Shown here: positions 34,535-43,988 of the stretch, one piece after another
How positions within the stretch are numbered: position 1 is the stretch's first letter
Layout of the letters: each line of letters starts with the position of its first letter
Source: Burkholderia plantarii
GTDB lineage: Bacteria; Pseudomonadota; Gammaproteobacteria; Burkholderiales; Burkholderiaceae
Direction: 5' to 3'
Assembly: GCF_001411805.1 (NCBI RefSeq)
Contig: NZ_CP007213.1
Location: 1,488,001 to 1,552,000 of the forward strand
Length of the DNA stretch: 64,000 bases
The notes under the pieces: generated by a model
Seen by the model: the letters and a program-made list of their open reading frames with translations, nothing else
Databases searched by the model: none
Told to the model about the DNA's origin: nothing
Made by a program: the position numbers and the translations under genes

Positions 34535-35296
34535 CTACAACTGCTCCGAAATCCGCCGCGACACGTCGAGCAGGCGGCCGAGATAACGTTCAACCACCTT
34601 GTCGACCGTCAGCGCCGACGAGAACCAGGTCAGCCCGATCGAGGCGACCACGAACTCGTTCTTCATCACCGGCACCGCGAGCGTGCCCGACACGGGCCGC
34701 ACCTTCGCGTCGCGCAGCGCGTAGCCGCGCCGCCGCGTCTCGTCCAGCATCGCGCGCACCGCCTCGCGGTCGTGCGCGAGCGCATCCTCGGGATGATGGC
34801 TCTGGCGCACCACCTCCAGCAGCATCTCCTGCTCGTCGACCGAGCAGAACGCCAGATAGGCGCGGCCGATCGCGCGCGCGACGAGGCTCAGCCGCATGTT
34901 GATCGACGAGTGCAGCAGCGACAGCGGCGAATAGGGAATGGTGCTGTAGCGCACCACCAGCGCGTCCACGTCGAGCATCGCGACCGCGATCGGCCACTTG
35001 ATCTCCTCGGTCAGCGCGCGCACCAGCGGCGCGGCGATCTCCACCACGCGCGGCACGTGGTGATAGCCCGAGTTGAGCGCGTTCACGCCGTCGAGCAGCC
35101 GGTATTCGCCGGGGCGCGCGCCGCGCGCCACCAGCCCGAGTTCCTCGAAGGTGCGCAGCAGCCGGATCAGCGTCGGCTTGGGCAGCGACGTCGACTGATG
35201 CAGGCTGTCGAGCGTCGAGACGGGCATCTGGTTCAGCGCGCGCAGCAGGGCGATGGCCCGCTCGACCGCGCGGATCGATGAATCGCGTTCCGGCAT
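34535..35296 (-). CDS. IclR family transcriptional regulator
   Basis: A 253-residue regulator. The winged helix-turn-helix covers RAVERAIALLRALNQMPVST and LHQSTSLPKPTLIRLLRTFE (residues 9-50), and the C-terminal IclR effector domain follows (LVRALTEEIKWPIAVAMLD, SSINMRLSLVARAIGRAYLA). It is the last gene of a minus-strand set with the HpaI-like aldolase and MFS transporter, which diverges from porin, amidohydrolase, flavin reductase and cupin genes. IclR proteins usually govern aromatic acid catabolism, so it is the likely switch of the 34.5-44.6 kb cluster. Confidence 0.9.
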   Translation of the reverse strand: MPERDSSIRAVERAIALLRALNQMPVSTLDSLHQSTSLPKPTLIRLLRTFEELGLVARGARPGEYRLLDGVNALNSGYHHVPRVVEIAAPLVRALTEEIKWPIAVAMLDVDALVVRYSTIPYSPLSLLHSSINMRLSLVARAIGRAYLAFCSVDEQEMLLEVVRQSHHPEDALAHDREAVRAMLDETRRRGYALRDAKVRPVSGTLAVPVMKNEFVVASIGLTWFSSALTVDKVVERYLGRLLDVSRRISEQL

Positions 35297-35490
35297 CGCA
35301 GGATCTTCACGAGAAGGGCCGGCCGCGGGCGCGGCGCGCGCCGCCGGCCGGCGATCGGGCGGATTATCGCATTCACGCCCGGCCGCCGCTGCCGCGCGCG
35401 AACGCGAGGGGGCCGCGCGGGTGCTGGCTCCTGTCCGGCCCCCCGCGGCGCCATCAGGATTGGCGCCACGCGCGCCGGGTTCGCGCCGCG

Positions 35491-36210
35491 TCACGCCATC
35501 ATCGCCAGCGCGCCCTTGCGCAGCAGCGCCTGGTCGGAGCCGATCACGAACCAGTTCGCGCCCATCCGTTCGAACTCCCCGCATTCGCGCGCGTCGCCGA
35601 GCGCGACGCCGGGGATCTTGCCGGCCTGCCGGGCGATGTCGAGCACGGCGACGGTGGCGGCCATCACCTCGGGCGCGCGCGCGTCGGCGAGGCCGAACGA
35701 CAGCGCGAGATCGGCGCGCCCGACGAACAGGCCGGCCACGCCGTCCACGGCCGCGATCTCGCGCGCGGCCTCGCAACCGGCGCGGCTCTCGATCTGGCAG
35801 ATCACGGTGGTGCCGTTGCCGGCCGCCACCGCGGCCGCCATGCCGAGCGCGCCGTAGGCGGCGAAGCGAGGCGAGCTGGAGAAGCCGCGCTCGCCGTCGA
35901 GAAAGCGCGTGCGCGCCACCAGCCGGCGCGCGTCGTCGGCCGAATCGACGTGCGGCACCAGCAGGCCGCTCACGCCGAGGTCGAGCGCTGACTGGATCGT
36001 CGCCGGCTGCATGTCGGGAATCCGCACGAACAGCGGCAGGCCGACCGAGCGCGCGGCGATCACGAGCAGGTCGAGCGTGCCGCGATCGAACGGCGCGTGT
36101 TCGGCGTCGACCACCACGAAGTGCAGGCCGGCGCCGCCGAGGATTTCGACGATCTGCGGCGCGCCGGTCTTGACGAAGGTGCCGATGCGGCGGGAAGAAG
36201 TGTCGGACAT
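35491..36210 (-). CDS. HpcH/HpaI family aldolase (diverged)
   Basis: A 239-residue class II aldolase-like protein with GTFVKTGAPQIVEILGGAGL, the metal-site FVVVDAEHAPFD, GLLVPHVDSADDARRL and GLFVGRADLALSFG. Family motifs are kept but altered: the loop expected as GPADLA reads GRADLA, and the GxRG segment is GERGFSSSPR. It should cleave or form a 4-hydroxy-2-oxo acid using pyruvate. It lies 32 bases downstream of the MFS gene and upstream of the IclR gene, all minus strand, consistent with one operon. Confidence 0.86.
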   Translation of the reverse strand: MSDTSSRRIGTFVKTGAPQIVEILGGAGLHFVVVDAEHAPFDRGTLDLLVIAARSVGLPLFVRIPDMQPATIQSALDLGVSGLLVPHVDSADDARRLVARTRFLDGERGFSSSPRFAAYGALGMAAAVAAGNGTTVICQIESRAGCEAAREIAAVDGVAGLFVGRADLALSFGLADARAPEVMAATVAVLDIARQAGKIPGVALGDARECGEFERMGANWFVIGSDQALLRKGALAMMA

Positions 36211-36242
36211 GTCGGATCTCGATTGAACGGGGCAGGGCGCCA

Positions 36243-37616
36243 TCAGCGCGGCTGGCGAGGCTGTTGTGGCTGTTGCGGACGGGAGGCCGAAGCGGCGCCG
36301 TCGTTGGTGGCGGCGGCGCTCGCACGCCGGCTCGCCAGCTCCATCGCGAACGCGGCCGCGCCGAGCGAGAGCAGGCACAGCGCCGGCAGCAGCATCGCGT
36401 AGCCGGCGTGGCCGAGCGCGCGGCCGAGCCACGGCATCGCGTTCTGCGCGAGGAAGCCGCCGAAGTTGCCGATGCTGCTGATCGCGGCGAGGCTCGCCGC
36501 CGCGCGCCGGCCGCTGAAGTATTTCGACGGCAGCGACCAGAAGCACGGCAGCAGCAGCGAGGTGCAGGGCGTGCCGATCACGAGCGCCGCGTAGCGCGCG
36601 GCCGGATCGCTCAGCAGCACGCTGGCGGTGAACGCGAGGCAGCCGACCGTGCCGATCGCCGCTGCCGCGACGCGCACGCGGCTCTCGCGCGTGAGCAGGC
36701 GCGGCACGGTGAGCAGCAGCACCGCCGTGAGCGCCCACGGGATCATCGTCAACAGCCCGTTGAGCGAACTCGACACGCCGAAGCCCTTGATCACCGTCGG
36801 CAGCCAGTAGATGAGCCCGTACAGCGAGGTCAGCATCAGCGTGTAGGCGAACGAGAACACCTGCACGCGGCGGTCGCGCAGCACGACCCAGACGTTGCCC
36901 TCGTGGTGGGCGGCGGGCGCCTCGTCGGCCACCATGCGCGCGAGCCGCGCTCGCTCGGCGGCATCGAGGAATGGCGCGGTCTCGATCGAGCGGGGCAGAC
37001 AGGTCAGTACCACCGGCGCGAGCACCAGCGCCAGCACGCCGGTGACGATGAACACCCACTGCCAGCCGGCGTGGTGCATGACGCCGTCGAGCGAGAGCAG
37101 CGCGCCGCCGAACGCCGAGCCGAGCATGTTGCCGAGCGCGCTGCCGAGCGTGAGCAGCGCGATCGCGCGCACCTGGTAGCGGCGCGGGAACCAGACCGTC
37201 AGGTAATAGACGATGCCGGGATAGAGGCCGGCCTCGGCGGCGCCCACCAGGAAGCGCAGCGCCGCGAACATCGAGCCCGACGAGATCCAGGCGAGCAGCA
37301 CGGTGGCCACGCCCCAGCTCAGCACGATGCGGAAGATCCATTTCGGCGCGCCGAAACGATGCACGCCGAGCGCGCTCGGGATCTCGAAGATCAGATAGCC
37401 GATGAAGAACAACGACGACGCGAGCCCGTAGGCGGTCTCGGTCAGGCCGATCTGATGCACCATCTGCAGCTTCGCGAAGCTGACGTTCATCTTGTCGATC
37501 ACCGATACCAGATAGGTGATCAGGATCAGCGGCATGATGCGCCACCAGACGCGCCGGATCAGGCGCTCGTCGCTCGCGGCCGCGACGCTCCCGGTCGCGG
37601 CAAGGGTGATTTCCAT
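36243..37616 (-). CDS. MFS transporter, anion:cation symporter (phthalate/hydroxyphenylacetate permease type)
   Basis: A 457-residue twelve-helix permease of the ACS branch: IMPLILITYLVSVIDKMNVS in helix 1, then GYLIFEIPSALGVHRFGAPK and AAEAGLYPGIVYYLTVWFP. These carriers bring in aromatic or aliphatic carboxylates with protons. ATG 37616 has a very good GGAGGAG site; an in-frame start 12 codons upstream would bury that site. It leads the minus-strand operon with the aldolase and IclR genes, and shares the divergent 368-base region with a porin. Confidence 0.9.
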   Translation of the reverse strand: MEITLAATGSVAAASDERLIRRVWWRIMPLILITYLVSVIDKMNVSFAKLQMVHQIGLTETAYGLASSLFFIGYLIFEIPSALGVHRFGAPKWIFRIVLSWGVATVLLAWISSGSMFAALRFLVGAAEAGLYPGIVYYLTVWFPRRYQVRAIALLTLGSALGNMLGSAFGGALLSLDGVMHHAGWQWVFIVTGVLALVLAPVVLTCLPRSIETAPFLDAAERARLARMVADEAPAAHHEGNVWVVLRDRRVQVFSFAYTLMLTSLYGLIYWLPTVIKGFGVSSSLNGLLTMIPWALTAVLLLTVPRLLTRESRVRVAAAAIGTVGCLAFTASVLLSDPAARYAALVIGTPCTSLLLPCFWSLPSKYFSGRRAAASLAAISSIGNFGGFLAQNAMPWLGRALGHAGYAMLLPALCLLSLGAAAFAMELASRRASAAATNDGAASASRPQQPQQPRQPR

Positions 37617-37827
37617 GTCTCCTCCATCGGTCCCGCCGGGCGGGCCGCGCATTCTCGCGCGTCGGCCGGCTGTGTGTTATCGGGGTCATGCCTGACTGCG
37701 TGCAGGCCCACGGCGGGCAATACTACGCCGCGTCGATTTTGCCCTCCAGCGCGAATCCCGAGGATTTCGCGGTGCGGAATCCGTTGCATCGTCCCCCAAT
37801 TGCATGCGGCCTGTCGCGCCCGGCACT

Positions 37828-37852
37828 TTTCGCTCTGCGAAATGTTCCGGAA
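37828..37852. promoter_or_regulatory. Palindromic sites in the divergent MFS/porin promoter
   Basis: TTTCGC-TCT-GCGAAA (37828-37842) is a perfect inverted repeat with a 3-base spacer, and TTCCGGAA (37845-37852) is a perfect 8-bp palindrome beside it. Both lie in the 37617-37984 gap between the divergent transporter and porin genes; the rest of the gap shows nothing clear. IclR proteins bind short palindromes of this kind, so this is the best candidate operator of the cluster. Confidence 0.45.
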
Positions 37853-37984
37853 ACGCGCTTGGGTTCGCGGCACCTCGCATGGAACCATACGAGGCGTCGA
37901 GACGGGGTGGACGATTCCACGAGCCGCTCCGCTCGGCGATCCGTCGCCCGTCCACGAACGGGCCAAATCATCGGAGGAGACCTC

Positions 37985-39163
37985 ATGAAAACTTCGCTGT
38001 CGCTGATCGCCGCCGCCGCGATCGCCTGCACGACGACGGCCCACGCGCAGAGCAGCGTGACGCTGTACGGCATCGTCGATGCCGGCTATCGCTACAACAG
38101 CAACGCGGGCGGCAAGACGCAGTCCGCGATTGCCGGCGGCAACGAGAGCGCCTCGCGCTTCGGCCTGACCGGCAGCGAGGAACTGGGCGGCGGCTACAAG
38201 GCGGTGTTCACGCTCGAGAACGGCTTCACCACCACCACCGGCGCGCTGCAGGCCGGCCTGCTGTTCGGCCGCCAGGCTTTCGTCGGGCTTGGCACGCCTT
38301 ACGGCACCGTCACGCTGGGCCGTCAGTACCTGACGCTGTCGAGCTATCTCGGCGCGTTCGCGTCCGGCACCGACTGGGCCGCGCGCGGCGCGGGCTGGGG
38401 CTACCACCCGGCCGGCCTCGACGACGTGGACGGCACCGAGCGCGCCAACAACGCGATCAAGTACGTGAGCCCGCGCTATCGCGGCGTGCAGGTGGGCGCA
38501 ACCTACAGCCTCGGCGGCGTGGCCGGGCAGGTCACGCGCAACGAGATGATCTCGGCCGGCATCGACTATCTGCAGGGGCCGTTCCATGCCGCGCTGGCCT
38601 ACCTGTACGTGAAGAATCCGAACTTCGCGCTGTTCGGCAACAACGCCACCAGCAGCGCGACCGGCAACAACTTCGCGAGCCCGATCTTCAGCGGCTACGC
38701 GAGTGCCGCCGCGCAGCGCGAGCTTGGCGCGGGCGCCTCCTACGAGTTCGGCAAGCTCACGGCCGGGCTGATCTACACCAACACGCGCTTCACCGACCTC
38801 GGCGGCACGCCGGTGGCGGGCCTCGTCACGCCGGCCAATGAACTCGGCAAGACCGCCAGCTTCAACACCGCCGAGGCGAACCTCAAGTACCGCCTCGCGC
38901 CCGCGCTGCTGCTCGGCGTGGCCTATTCCTACACGCGCGTGAGTTCGTACCAGGGCCTGAGCGGCGCGAGCTACCAGCAGTGGAACCTCGGCGCCGACTA
39001 CGCGCTGTCGAAACGGACCGACCTGTATTGCGTGCTGCTGCACGAGACGGCCGCCGGTTTCGATTCGACCGGCCATCGCGCGGTGGCCGCGCTGACCTTC
39101 GCGACGCCGTCGGCGAGCGACGCGCAGACCGGCTTCACGATCGGCATCCGCCATCTGTTCTGA
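37985..39163 (+). CDS. Gram-negative general porin
   Basis: A 392-residue trimeric porin. The signal peptide is MKTSLSLIAAAAIACTTTAH followed by AQ; the barrel opens with SSVTLYGIVDAGYRYNSN and SRFGLTGSEELGGGYKAVF and closes with GFTIGIRHLF, ending in Phe. A GAGGAGACC site lies just before ATG 37985. It is the first gene of the plus-strand half of the IclR cluster and likely admits the substrate that the divergent MFS carries across the inner membrane. Confidence 0.92.
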   Translation: MKTSLSLIAAAAIACTTTAHAQSSVTLYGIVDAGYRYNSNAGGKTQSAIAGGNESASRFGLTGSEELGGGYKAVFTLENGFTTTTGALQAGLLFGRQAFVGLGTPYGTVTLGRQYLTLSSYLGAFASGTDWAARGAGWGYHPAGLDDVDGTERANNAIKYVSPRYRGVQVGATYSLGGVAGQVTRNEMISAGIDYLQGPFHAALAYLYVKNPNFALFGNNATSSATGNNFASPIFSGYASAAAQRELGAGASYEFGKLTAGLIYTNTRFTDLGGTPVAGLVTPANELGKTASFNTAEANLKYRLAPALLLGVAYSYTRVSSYQGLSGASYQQWNLGADYALSKRTDLYCVLLHETAAGFDSTGHRAVAALTFATPSASDAQTGFTIGIRHLF

Positions 39164-39258
39164 CGCGTCGCGGCCCGCGAGCCGCGCCGCCGCATCGCCT
39201 GAATCACCTGCATGACCGCCTCACCGAATCACCCGCTTTCGTTCCGACTGGAGACATG

Positions 39259-40212
39259 ATGGATTCCACCCAAGCCCGCCCGCCCCATTCCGGCGTGACG
39301 CTGTTCGACTCGCACGCGCACCTGGTGGCCGACGATCAGGCGCGCTACCCGCGCAACCCGATGAAGCGCTCGCCCGGCGCGCCGCCGCGCCTGCCCGGCG
39401 TGATCGGCCTGCCGGGCGGCAAGCACGGCCCGAACCCGATCAACGAGGTGCCCGACGTGGCGCGGATGCTGCCGTGGATGGCCGAGGCCGGCGTGGAGGC
39501 GGCGGTGGCCGTGCAGAAGCGCATGATCTACCGCTACGACAACAGCTACATCCTCGATTCGTCGGACACGCATCCGGACACGTTCTCGGCCGTGGTGATC
39601 CTCGACGCCGAGGACGCGGCCACGCCCGGGCTGGTGCGCGGCTACATCGAGCGCCACGGGCTGGCCGGCGTGCGCCTGTTCGGCGGGCGCGAGCCGGACG
39701 GCAGCATGCCGTGGCTGAACTCGCCGCGCGCGCTCGAGACCTGGGCGGTGGCCAACGAACACGGCATCGTGATGGACATCGAGGTGCTGGCCGCGGGCGG
39801 CGGCGGGCCGTCGGTGCCGGTCATCATCGAGCTGGCGCGGCGCTTCCCGAAGCTGCGCGTGGTGCTCGACCACATGCTCGAACCCGAGGTGGACGACGAC
39901 AACTTCGGCTTCGACGCGCGCTTCGCGCCGCTCGCGGCCGAGCCGAACCTCTTCTTCAAGTTCACCTCGATCAACCTCGACATCTACCGCGAGACCGACA
40001 CGCCCGCGCACGAGGTGCTGCGCGCCGCCGTCGACCTGTTCGGCGCGGACCGCATCATGTGGGGCTCCGACATCGGCACCTCGTCGGGCACCTACCTCGA
40101 CATGGTGCGGCGCATGCTCGATGCCACCACGCTGCTGACCGACGCCGAGCGCCACGCGGTGCTCTATGAGACCGGCAGGCGCGTGTTCGTGAAGGGCGGC
40201 GCGCGTGACTGA
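39259..40212 (+). CDS. Amidohydrolase 2 family protein
   Basis: A 317-residue TIM-barrel metal-dependent hydrolase. The first metal motif is FDSHAHLV (residues 15-22), with MLPWMAEAGVEAAVAVQ, VVLDHMLEPEVDDDNFGF and MWGSDIGTSSGTY, the last carrying the catalytic Asp. Relatives include lactonases such as 2-pyrone-4,6-dicarboxylate hydrolase and decarboxylases of the ACMSD type. I choose the second of two adjacent ATGs (39259) because GGAG then sits five bases away. It belongs to the catabolic cluster and probably opens a lactone or decarboxylates a ring-cleavage product. Confidence 0.85.
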   Translation: MDSTQARPPHSGVTLFDSHAHLVADDQARYPRNPMKRSPGAPPRLPGVIGLPGGKHGPNPINEVPDVARMLPWMAEAGVEAAVAVQKRMIYRYDNSYILDSSDTHPDTFSAVVILDAEDAATPGLVRGYIERHGLAGVRLFGGREPDGSMPWLNSPRALETWAVANEHGIVMDIEVLAAGGGGPSVPVIIELARRFPKLRVVLDHMLEPEVDDDNFGFDARFAPLAAEPNLFFKFTSINLDIYRETDTPAHEVLRAAVDLFGADRIMWGSDIGTSSGTYLDMVRRMLDATTLLTDAERHAVLYETGRRVFVKGGARD

Positions 40213-40870
40213 GCACAACCCCGACCCCGCGCGAGAGCCCGCCATGTTCATCGATCCGGCCGCCACGCCCGGCTTCAAGCGCACGCTGTTCAACGCGATC
40301 GTCGCGCCGCGGCCGATCGGCTGGATCAGCACCGTCAATGGCCGCGGGCAGGTGAATCTCGCGCCGTTCTCGCACTTCAACCTCGTCTCGACGGCGCCGC
40401 CGGTGGTGATGTTCTCGTGCAACACGCCGGCCGACCGCGCCGAGAAGGACACCATCGCCAACGTGCGCGAGACCGGCGAATTCGTGACGAACCTCGTCAG
40501 CTGGGACTTGCGCGAGCCGATGAACCACAGCTCGATCGACGCGCCCTACGGCATCGACGAGTTCGAGCTGGCGGGCCTCGCCAAGGCGCCGAGCGTGATG
40601 GTGCGGCCGCCACGCGTGGCCGCCTCGCCGGCCTGCATGGAATGCCGGCTGCTGCGGATCGTCGGGATCGAGCCCACCGGGCCGGGCGAGACGGCCAGCC
40701 AGGTGGTGTTCGGCCGCGTGGTGGGCGTGCATCTGGACCCGCGCTTCGTGGGCGAGGACGGCCGCTTCGACACGGTGCGCGCCGAGCCGCTCACGCGCCT
40801 GGACGGCAACCGCTACGGCGTGGTGGAGCGGCTCGCCGAGCTGGGCCGGCCGAGCCCGCGCCGCGACTGA
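40205..40870 (+). CDS. Flavin reductase family (FMN-binding) protein
   Basis: A 221-residue FMN-binding split-barrel protein of the DIM6/NTAB family: FIDPAATPGFKRTLFNAIVA then PRPIGWISTVNGRGQVNLAP and FSHFNLVSTAPPVVMFSC. Members reduce flavin for a partner monooxygenase or act as esterase-like oxidoreductases. The GTG start overlaps the amidohydrolase stop by eight bases, so the two are coupled; ATG 40244 is an alternative. No monooxygenase is visible nearby, so it may act alone. Confidence 0.87.
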   Translation: MTEHNPDPAREPAMFIDPAATPGFKRTLFNAIVAPRPIGWISTVNGRGQVNLAPFSHFNLVSTAPPVVMFSCNTPADRAEKDTIANVRETGEFVTNLVSWDLREPMNHSSIDAPYGIDEFELAGLAKAPSVMVRPPRVAASPACMECRLLRIVGIEPTGPGETASQVVFGRVVGVHLDPRFVGEDGRFDTVRAEPLTRLDGNRYGVVERLAELGRPSPRRD

Positions 40871-40897
40871 CATCAAGGAAATCGAGAGGATCACGAC

Positions 40898-41734
40898 ATG
40901 ACGATGGCAACCGAAACCGGCGTGCGCCGCACGGCCGTCTACGACCTGGGCCCGGGCGCGATCGCGCGCGGCCAGAATTTCTTCGTGCAGTGGCTGGAGG
41001 GCGAGGGGGGCGACGGCGCCGCCAGCCCGGAATTCGCCGCCGCGAGCGAACACGAGCTGTTGTTGCTGCTGCCCGAGGAAACCGGCGCGCGGGTGCGGAT
41101 CGGGCACGGCGAGGCGCGCGAGGTGCCGGGCCGCAGCGTCTGCGTGCTGCCGGCGGGCGAGGTGGCGGTGCACCCGGCCGCGGGCGGGCGCGCGGTGCTG
41201 ATCGCCTCCACGCGGGCCGATCTCGCGCCCGGCGCGGCCTGCAACGACGGCGACTACGCCGCGCCCGACGCGCGCATCGCGCCCGGCGACGCCGGCTACC
41301 GGCGCACGCGCGGCGGCGGCGAGCTGCAGGTGATCCGCATCGACGAGATCGTGCCGCCCGCCGACAAGCCGCGCCTGAAGATGTTGCAGTCGGACACGCT
41401 CAGCATCAACTGGGTCGAGTATCAGGACGCGCGCGACCGCACGAAGCTGAGCCCGCACAGCCACACGAACTTCGAGCAGGGGTCGCTGGCGATCGCGGGC
41501 GAGTTCATCCACCACCTGCGCGTGCAGTGGGGCGCGGACGCGAACCAGTGGCGCGAGGACGAGCACCTGCGCGCGGGTGCCGCGTCGATGATCGCGATCC
41601 CCGTGCAACTGATCCACACCACCGAAGGCGTGGGCGCGGGCCGGCATCTGCTGATCGACGTGTTCTCGCCGCCGCGCGAGGACTTCATCGGCAAGGGCTG
41701 GATCGCGAATGCCGCCGACTACGCGCGCGGCTGA
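40898..41734 (+). CDS. Cupin-fold protein, function unknown
   Basis: A 278-residue protein with two beta-rich halves. The C-terminal half has a cupin metal site: LSPHSHTNFEQGSLAIAGEF gives two His and a Glu, and IPVQLIHTTEGVGAGRH gives the last His. The N-terminal half repeats the fold without clear ligands. I know no named member; similar bicupins act as ring-cleavage dioxygenases, isomerases or lyases of keto acids. It is 27 bases after the flavin reductase and likely in the same operon. Confidence 0.7.
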   Translation: MTMATETGVRRTAVYDLGPGAIARGQNFFVQWLEGEGGDGAASPEFAAASEHELLLLLPEETGARVRIGHGEAREVPGRSVCVLPAGEVAVHPAAGGRAVLIASTRADLAPGAACNDGDYAAPDARIAPGDAGYRRTRGGGELQVIRIDEIVPPADKPRLKMLQSDTLSINWVEYQDARDRTKLSPHSHTNFEQGSLAIAGEFIHHLRVQWGADANQWREDEHLRAGAASMIAIPVQLIHTTEGVGAGRHLLIDVFSPPREDFIGKGWIANAADYARG

Positions 41735-41931
41735 GCCGCAGGCCGGTGATGCGAGCCGCGCAGGTGAGGGCTGGCGGGGCGGCGGAAGGTGCCCGGAGGC
41801 GTCCGGCGAGCCGCTCGGCCGGCGAGGCAGCCGCAAGCTGGGCGGCGCGCCCGGCAACGCGCCGCACGGGCAATGCGGAAGGCCCGGGGCAGGCGTGCGC
41901 CGCCTCGACCGCCGCCGCGTCCGGCCGCCCG

Positions 41932-42964
41932 TCAGGGCGCCGCGTTCGCGCGCAGCCGCGTCAGCGCCTCGATCGCGCGCAGCCACGGCGCGTCGATGCC
42001 GAGCCGCGCCGCGCATTCGAGCGGCGCGCCGAGGATCGCGTCGAGTTCGAGCGAGCGGCCCGCCTCGAGGTCCTGCAGCATCGAGGTCTTCACGGCGCCG
42101 AGCTGGCGTGTCTGCGCGATCCGCTGGGCGATGTCGATCTCGATCGTGAGCCCGGCCGCGCGGCCGATCGCGAGGCATTCGCCCATCAGGCGCTCGTAGA
42201 CGGCCAGCGTGCCGGCGTCGTTGACGAGGCGGTCGGTGCCGGCCTGCGTCAGCACGCTGAGCGGATTCGAGCAGGCGTTGCCGAGCAGCTTGATCCAGAG
42301 GTCGCGGCGGATGTCGTCGCTGGCGACCGTCTGCAGGCCCGCGTCGCTCAACAGTGCCGCCCAGCCCGCCGCGCGCTCGCTGACGCCGCCGGCCGGCTCG
42401 CCGATCGTGATGCGGTTGCCGCTGTGGTGCCGTACCACGCCGGGCGCGGGCGAGCTGCACGAGGCCATCACGCTGCCGCCCAGCACCTGCGCGAACGGCA
42501 GCGTGCGTTCGATGGCGCCGTCGGGGTCCACGCTGGCGAGCCGCAGCCCGGCGAGCGGGCCGCCGGCCGGCAGGCAGAACCACCACGGCAGCCCGTTGCC
42601 GACCGGCAGCACGACGGTGTGAGGGCCGACCAGCCGCGAGCGAGGCCGCCAGGCCCGGCAGCGCCTGCGATTTCAGCGCGATCACGAGCAGGTCCTGTTC
42701 GCCCATCGCCTCGGCGTGCTGGTGTGCCTCGATGGCGATCACGCGTTCGGCGTCGTCGCCGGCGCCCGTGTAGCGCAGGCCGGTGTCGGCGAGCGCGCGC
42801 AGCGTCGCGCCGCGCGCGAGCGCCGAGACGCGGTGGCCGGCCAGCGCGAGCCGCGCCGCGAAATGGCCGCCGATCGCGCCGATGCCGACGATGCCGATCC
42901 GGCGCGCCGGCGCCGCGCCGCCGGTGGTGGGAAGCGGCGCCTGCCGCGAGGGGGTCTGGCTCAT
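41932..42964 (-). pseudogene. Ketopantoate reductase-like gene (PanE/ApbA), frameshifted
   Basis: The N-terminal half reads from ATG 42964 (RRIGIVGIGAIGGHFAARLA, dinucleotide motif; DLLVIALKSQALPGLAASLA) and then loses frame near 42633-42640. The C-terminal half continues in another frame (RLVGPHTVVLPVGNGLPWWF, IWIKLLGNACSNPLS-like segment WIKLLGNACSNPLSVL, the catalytic Lys region) to the stop at 41932. Homology joins exactly if two bases (CG in a GCGCG run) are restored. The two halves make a normal-length 2-dehydropantoate 2-reductase-like enzyme of about 340 residues. It is convergent with the cupin gene. Either a recent pseudogene or a sequencing error in a GC repeat. Confidence 0.8.
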
Positions 42965-43106
42965 GCCTGGCTCCGCGTGTTGATGTGCAACGCATTGTCG
43001 CCGCGCGGCCAATTGCGCGGCGAATTCTTTTGGCCGGGTTTTCTCCTGGCGGAATCGCGATCGTGGCCGCCCTCCGGCACGATCCTCAACCGATGATTCT
43101 CACGAC

Positions 43107-43988
43107 ATGTCCACACTCGACAGTTCGATCCTGAAGCGCGTGACCGCGCAGCTCTACGAGCGCTCGCTGAAGATGATCCCCGACGACACGCGCGCGTTCC
43201 TCGAACGGGCCGAGGCGCGCGAATCGAACCCCACCGGCCGCACCACGCTGCGGATCCTGATCGACAGCGCCGACGGCGCGCGGCGCGACGATTCGCTGGT
43301 CTGCAGCGACGTCGGGATTCCCACCTACAGCATCAAGATCGGCACGCGCGTGTGCTTCGACGGGCCGGTGCGCGCGGCGATCCGCGACGGCTTCGCCGAG
43401 CTGGCCGCGCGCATCTCGCCGCCGATCCTGAAGATGGTGACGAACCCGCTCACGCACGAACGCGGCCATGCCGGCAAGGACATGCCGATCGTCAGCTTCG
43501 ACGTGATCGACGAGGCCGACCACGTCGACGTGGTCTGCTCGCCGAAGGCGATGGGCACCGGGCGCTGGGAGGCGATCGAGGCGTTCGTCTACCCGAGCCA
43601 CGAGCAGATCGAGCGCTTCGTGCTCGACACCATGCTGCGCGCCGGCTCGCAGCCGTGCCTGCCGCTCGTGATCGGGGTGGGCATCGGCGGCACCTTCGAC
43701 TACGCGGCGCGGCTCGCCAAGGAGCAGATGCTGCGGCCGTTCGGGCGCACCAACCCCGAGCCGGTGCTGGCCGGGATGGAGCGGCGCCTGCTCGACGCCG
43801 TCAACGCGATGGGCTTCGGGCCGATGGGCACCGGCGGCGACACCACCGCGATGGCCGTCCACATCGACTACGCGGCGAGCCACGGCTTCGTGCCGGTGGC
43901 CGTCTGCTTCAACTGCTGGATCAACCGGCGCACCGCCGCGCGCATTCACGGCGACGGCCGCGTCGAATTCCTGGAGGGCACGGCATGA
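43107..43988 (+). CDS. Class I fumarase / L(+)-tartrate dehydratase-type alpha subunit
   Basis: A 293-residue protein equal to the N-terminal domain of iron-sulfur fumarases, as in TtdA or the alpha chain of two-subunit fumarases. Cysteines likely to bind the 4Fe-4S cluster are C66 (SLVCSDVGIPTY), C184 (SQPCLPLVIGVGIGG) and C267/C270 (VCFNCWINRR). GFGPMGTGGDTTAMAV is also conserved. It adds or removes water from a dicarboxylate such as tartrate, fumarate or mesaconate. The next gene, overlapping by four bases, encodes the beta subunit. Which acid is used cannot be told. Confidence 0.88.
   Translation: MSTLDSSILKRVTAQLYERSLKMIPDDTRAFLERAEARESNPTGRTTLRILIDSADGARRDDSLVCSDVGIPTYSIKIGTRVCFDGPVRAAIRDGFAELAARISPPILKMVTNPLTHERGHAGKDMPIVSFDVIDEADHVDVVCSPKAMGTGRWEAIEAFVYPSHEQIERFVLDTMLRAGSQPCLPLVIGVGIGGTFDYAARLAKEQMLRPFGRTNPEPVLAGMERRLLDAVNAMGFGPMGTGGDTTAMAVHIDYAASHGFVPVAVCFNCWINRRTAARIHGDGRVEFLEGTA

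Noticed and set aside
34200..34586. A longer frame overlapping the 45-aa membrane protein candidate
   Set aside because: Basic Pro/Arg-rich product without ribosome site; the shorter hydrophobic frame is the better call.
40055..43012. A 2.9-kb open frame on the minus strand across the amidohydrolase, flavin reductase and cupin genes
   Set aside because: It is antisense to well-conserved genes and reads as Arg/His/Ala-rich noise; only its first 120 codons, the true ketopantoate-reductase N-terminus, are real.
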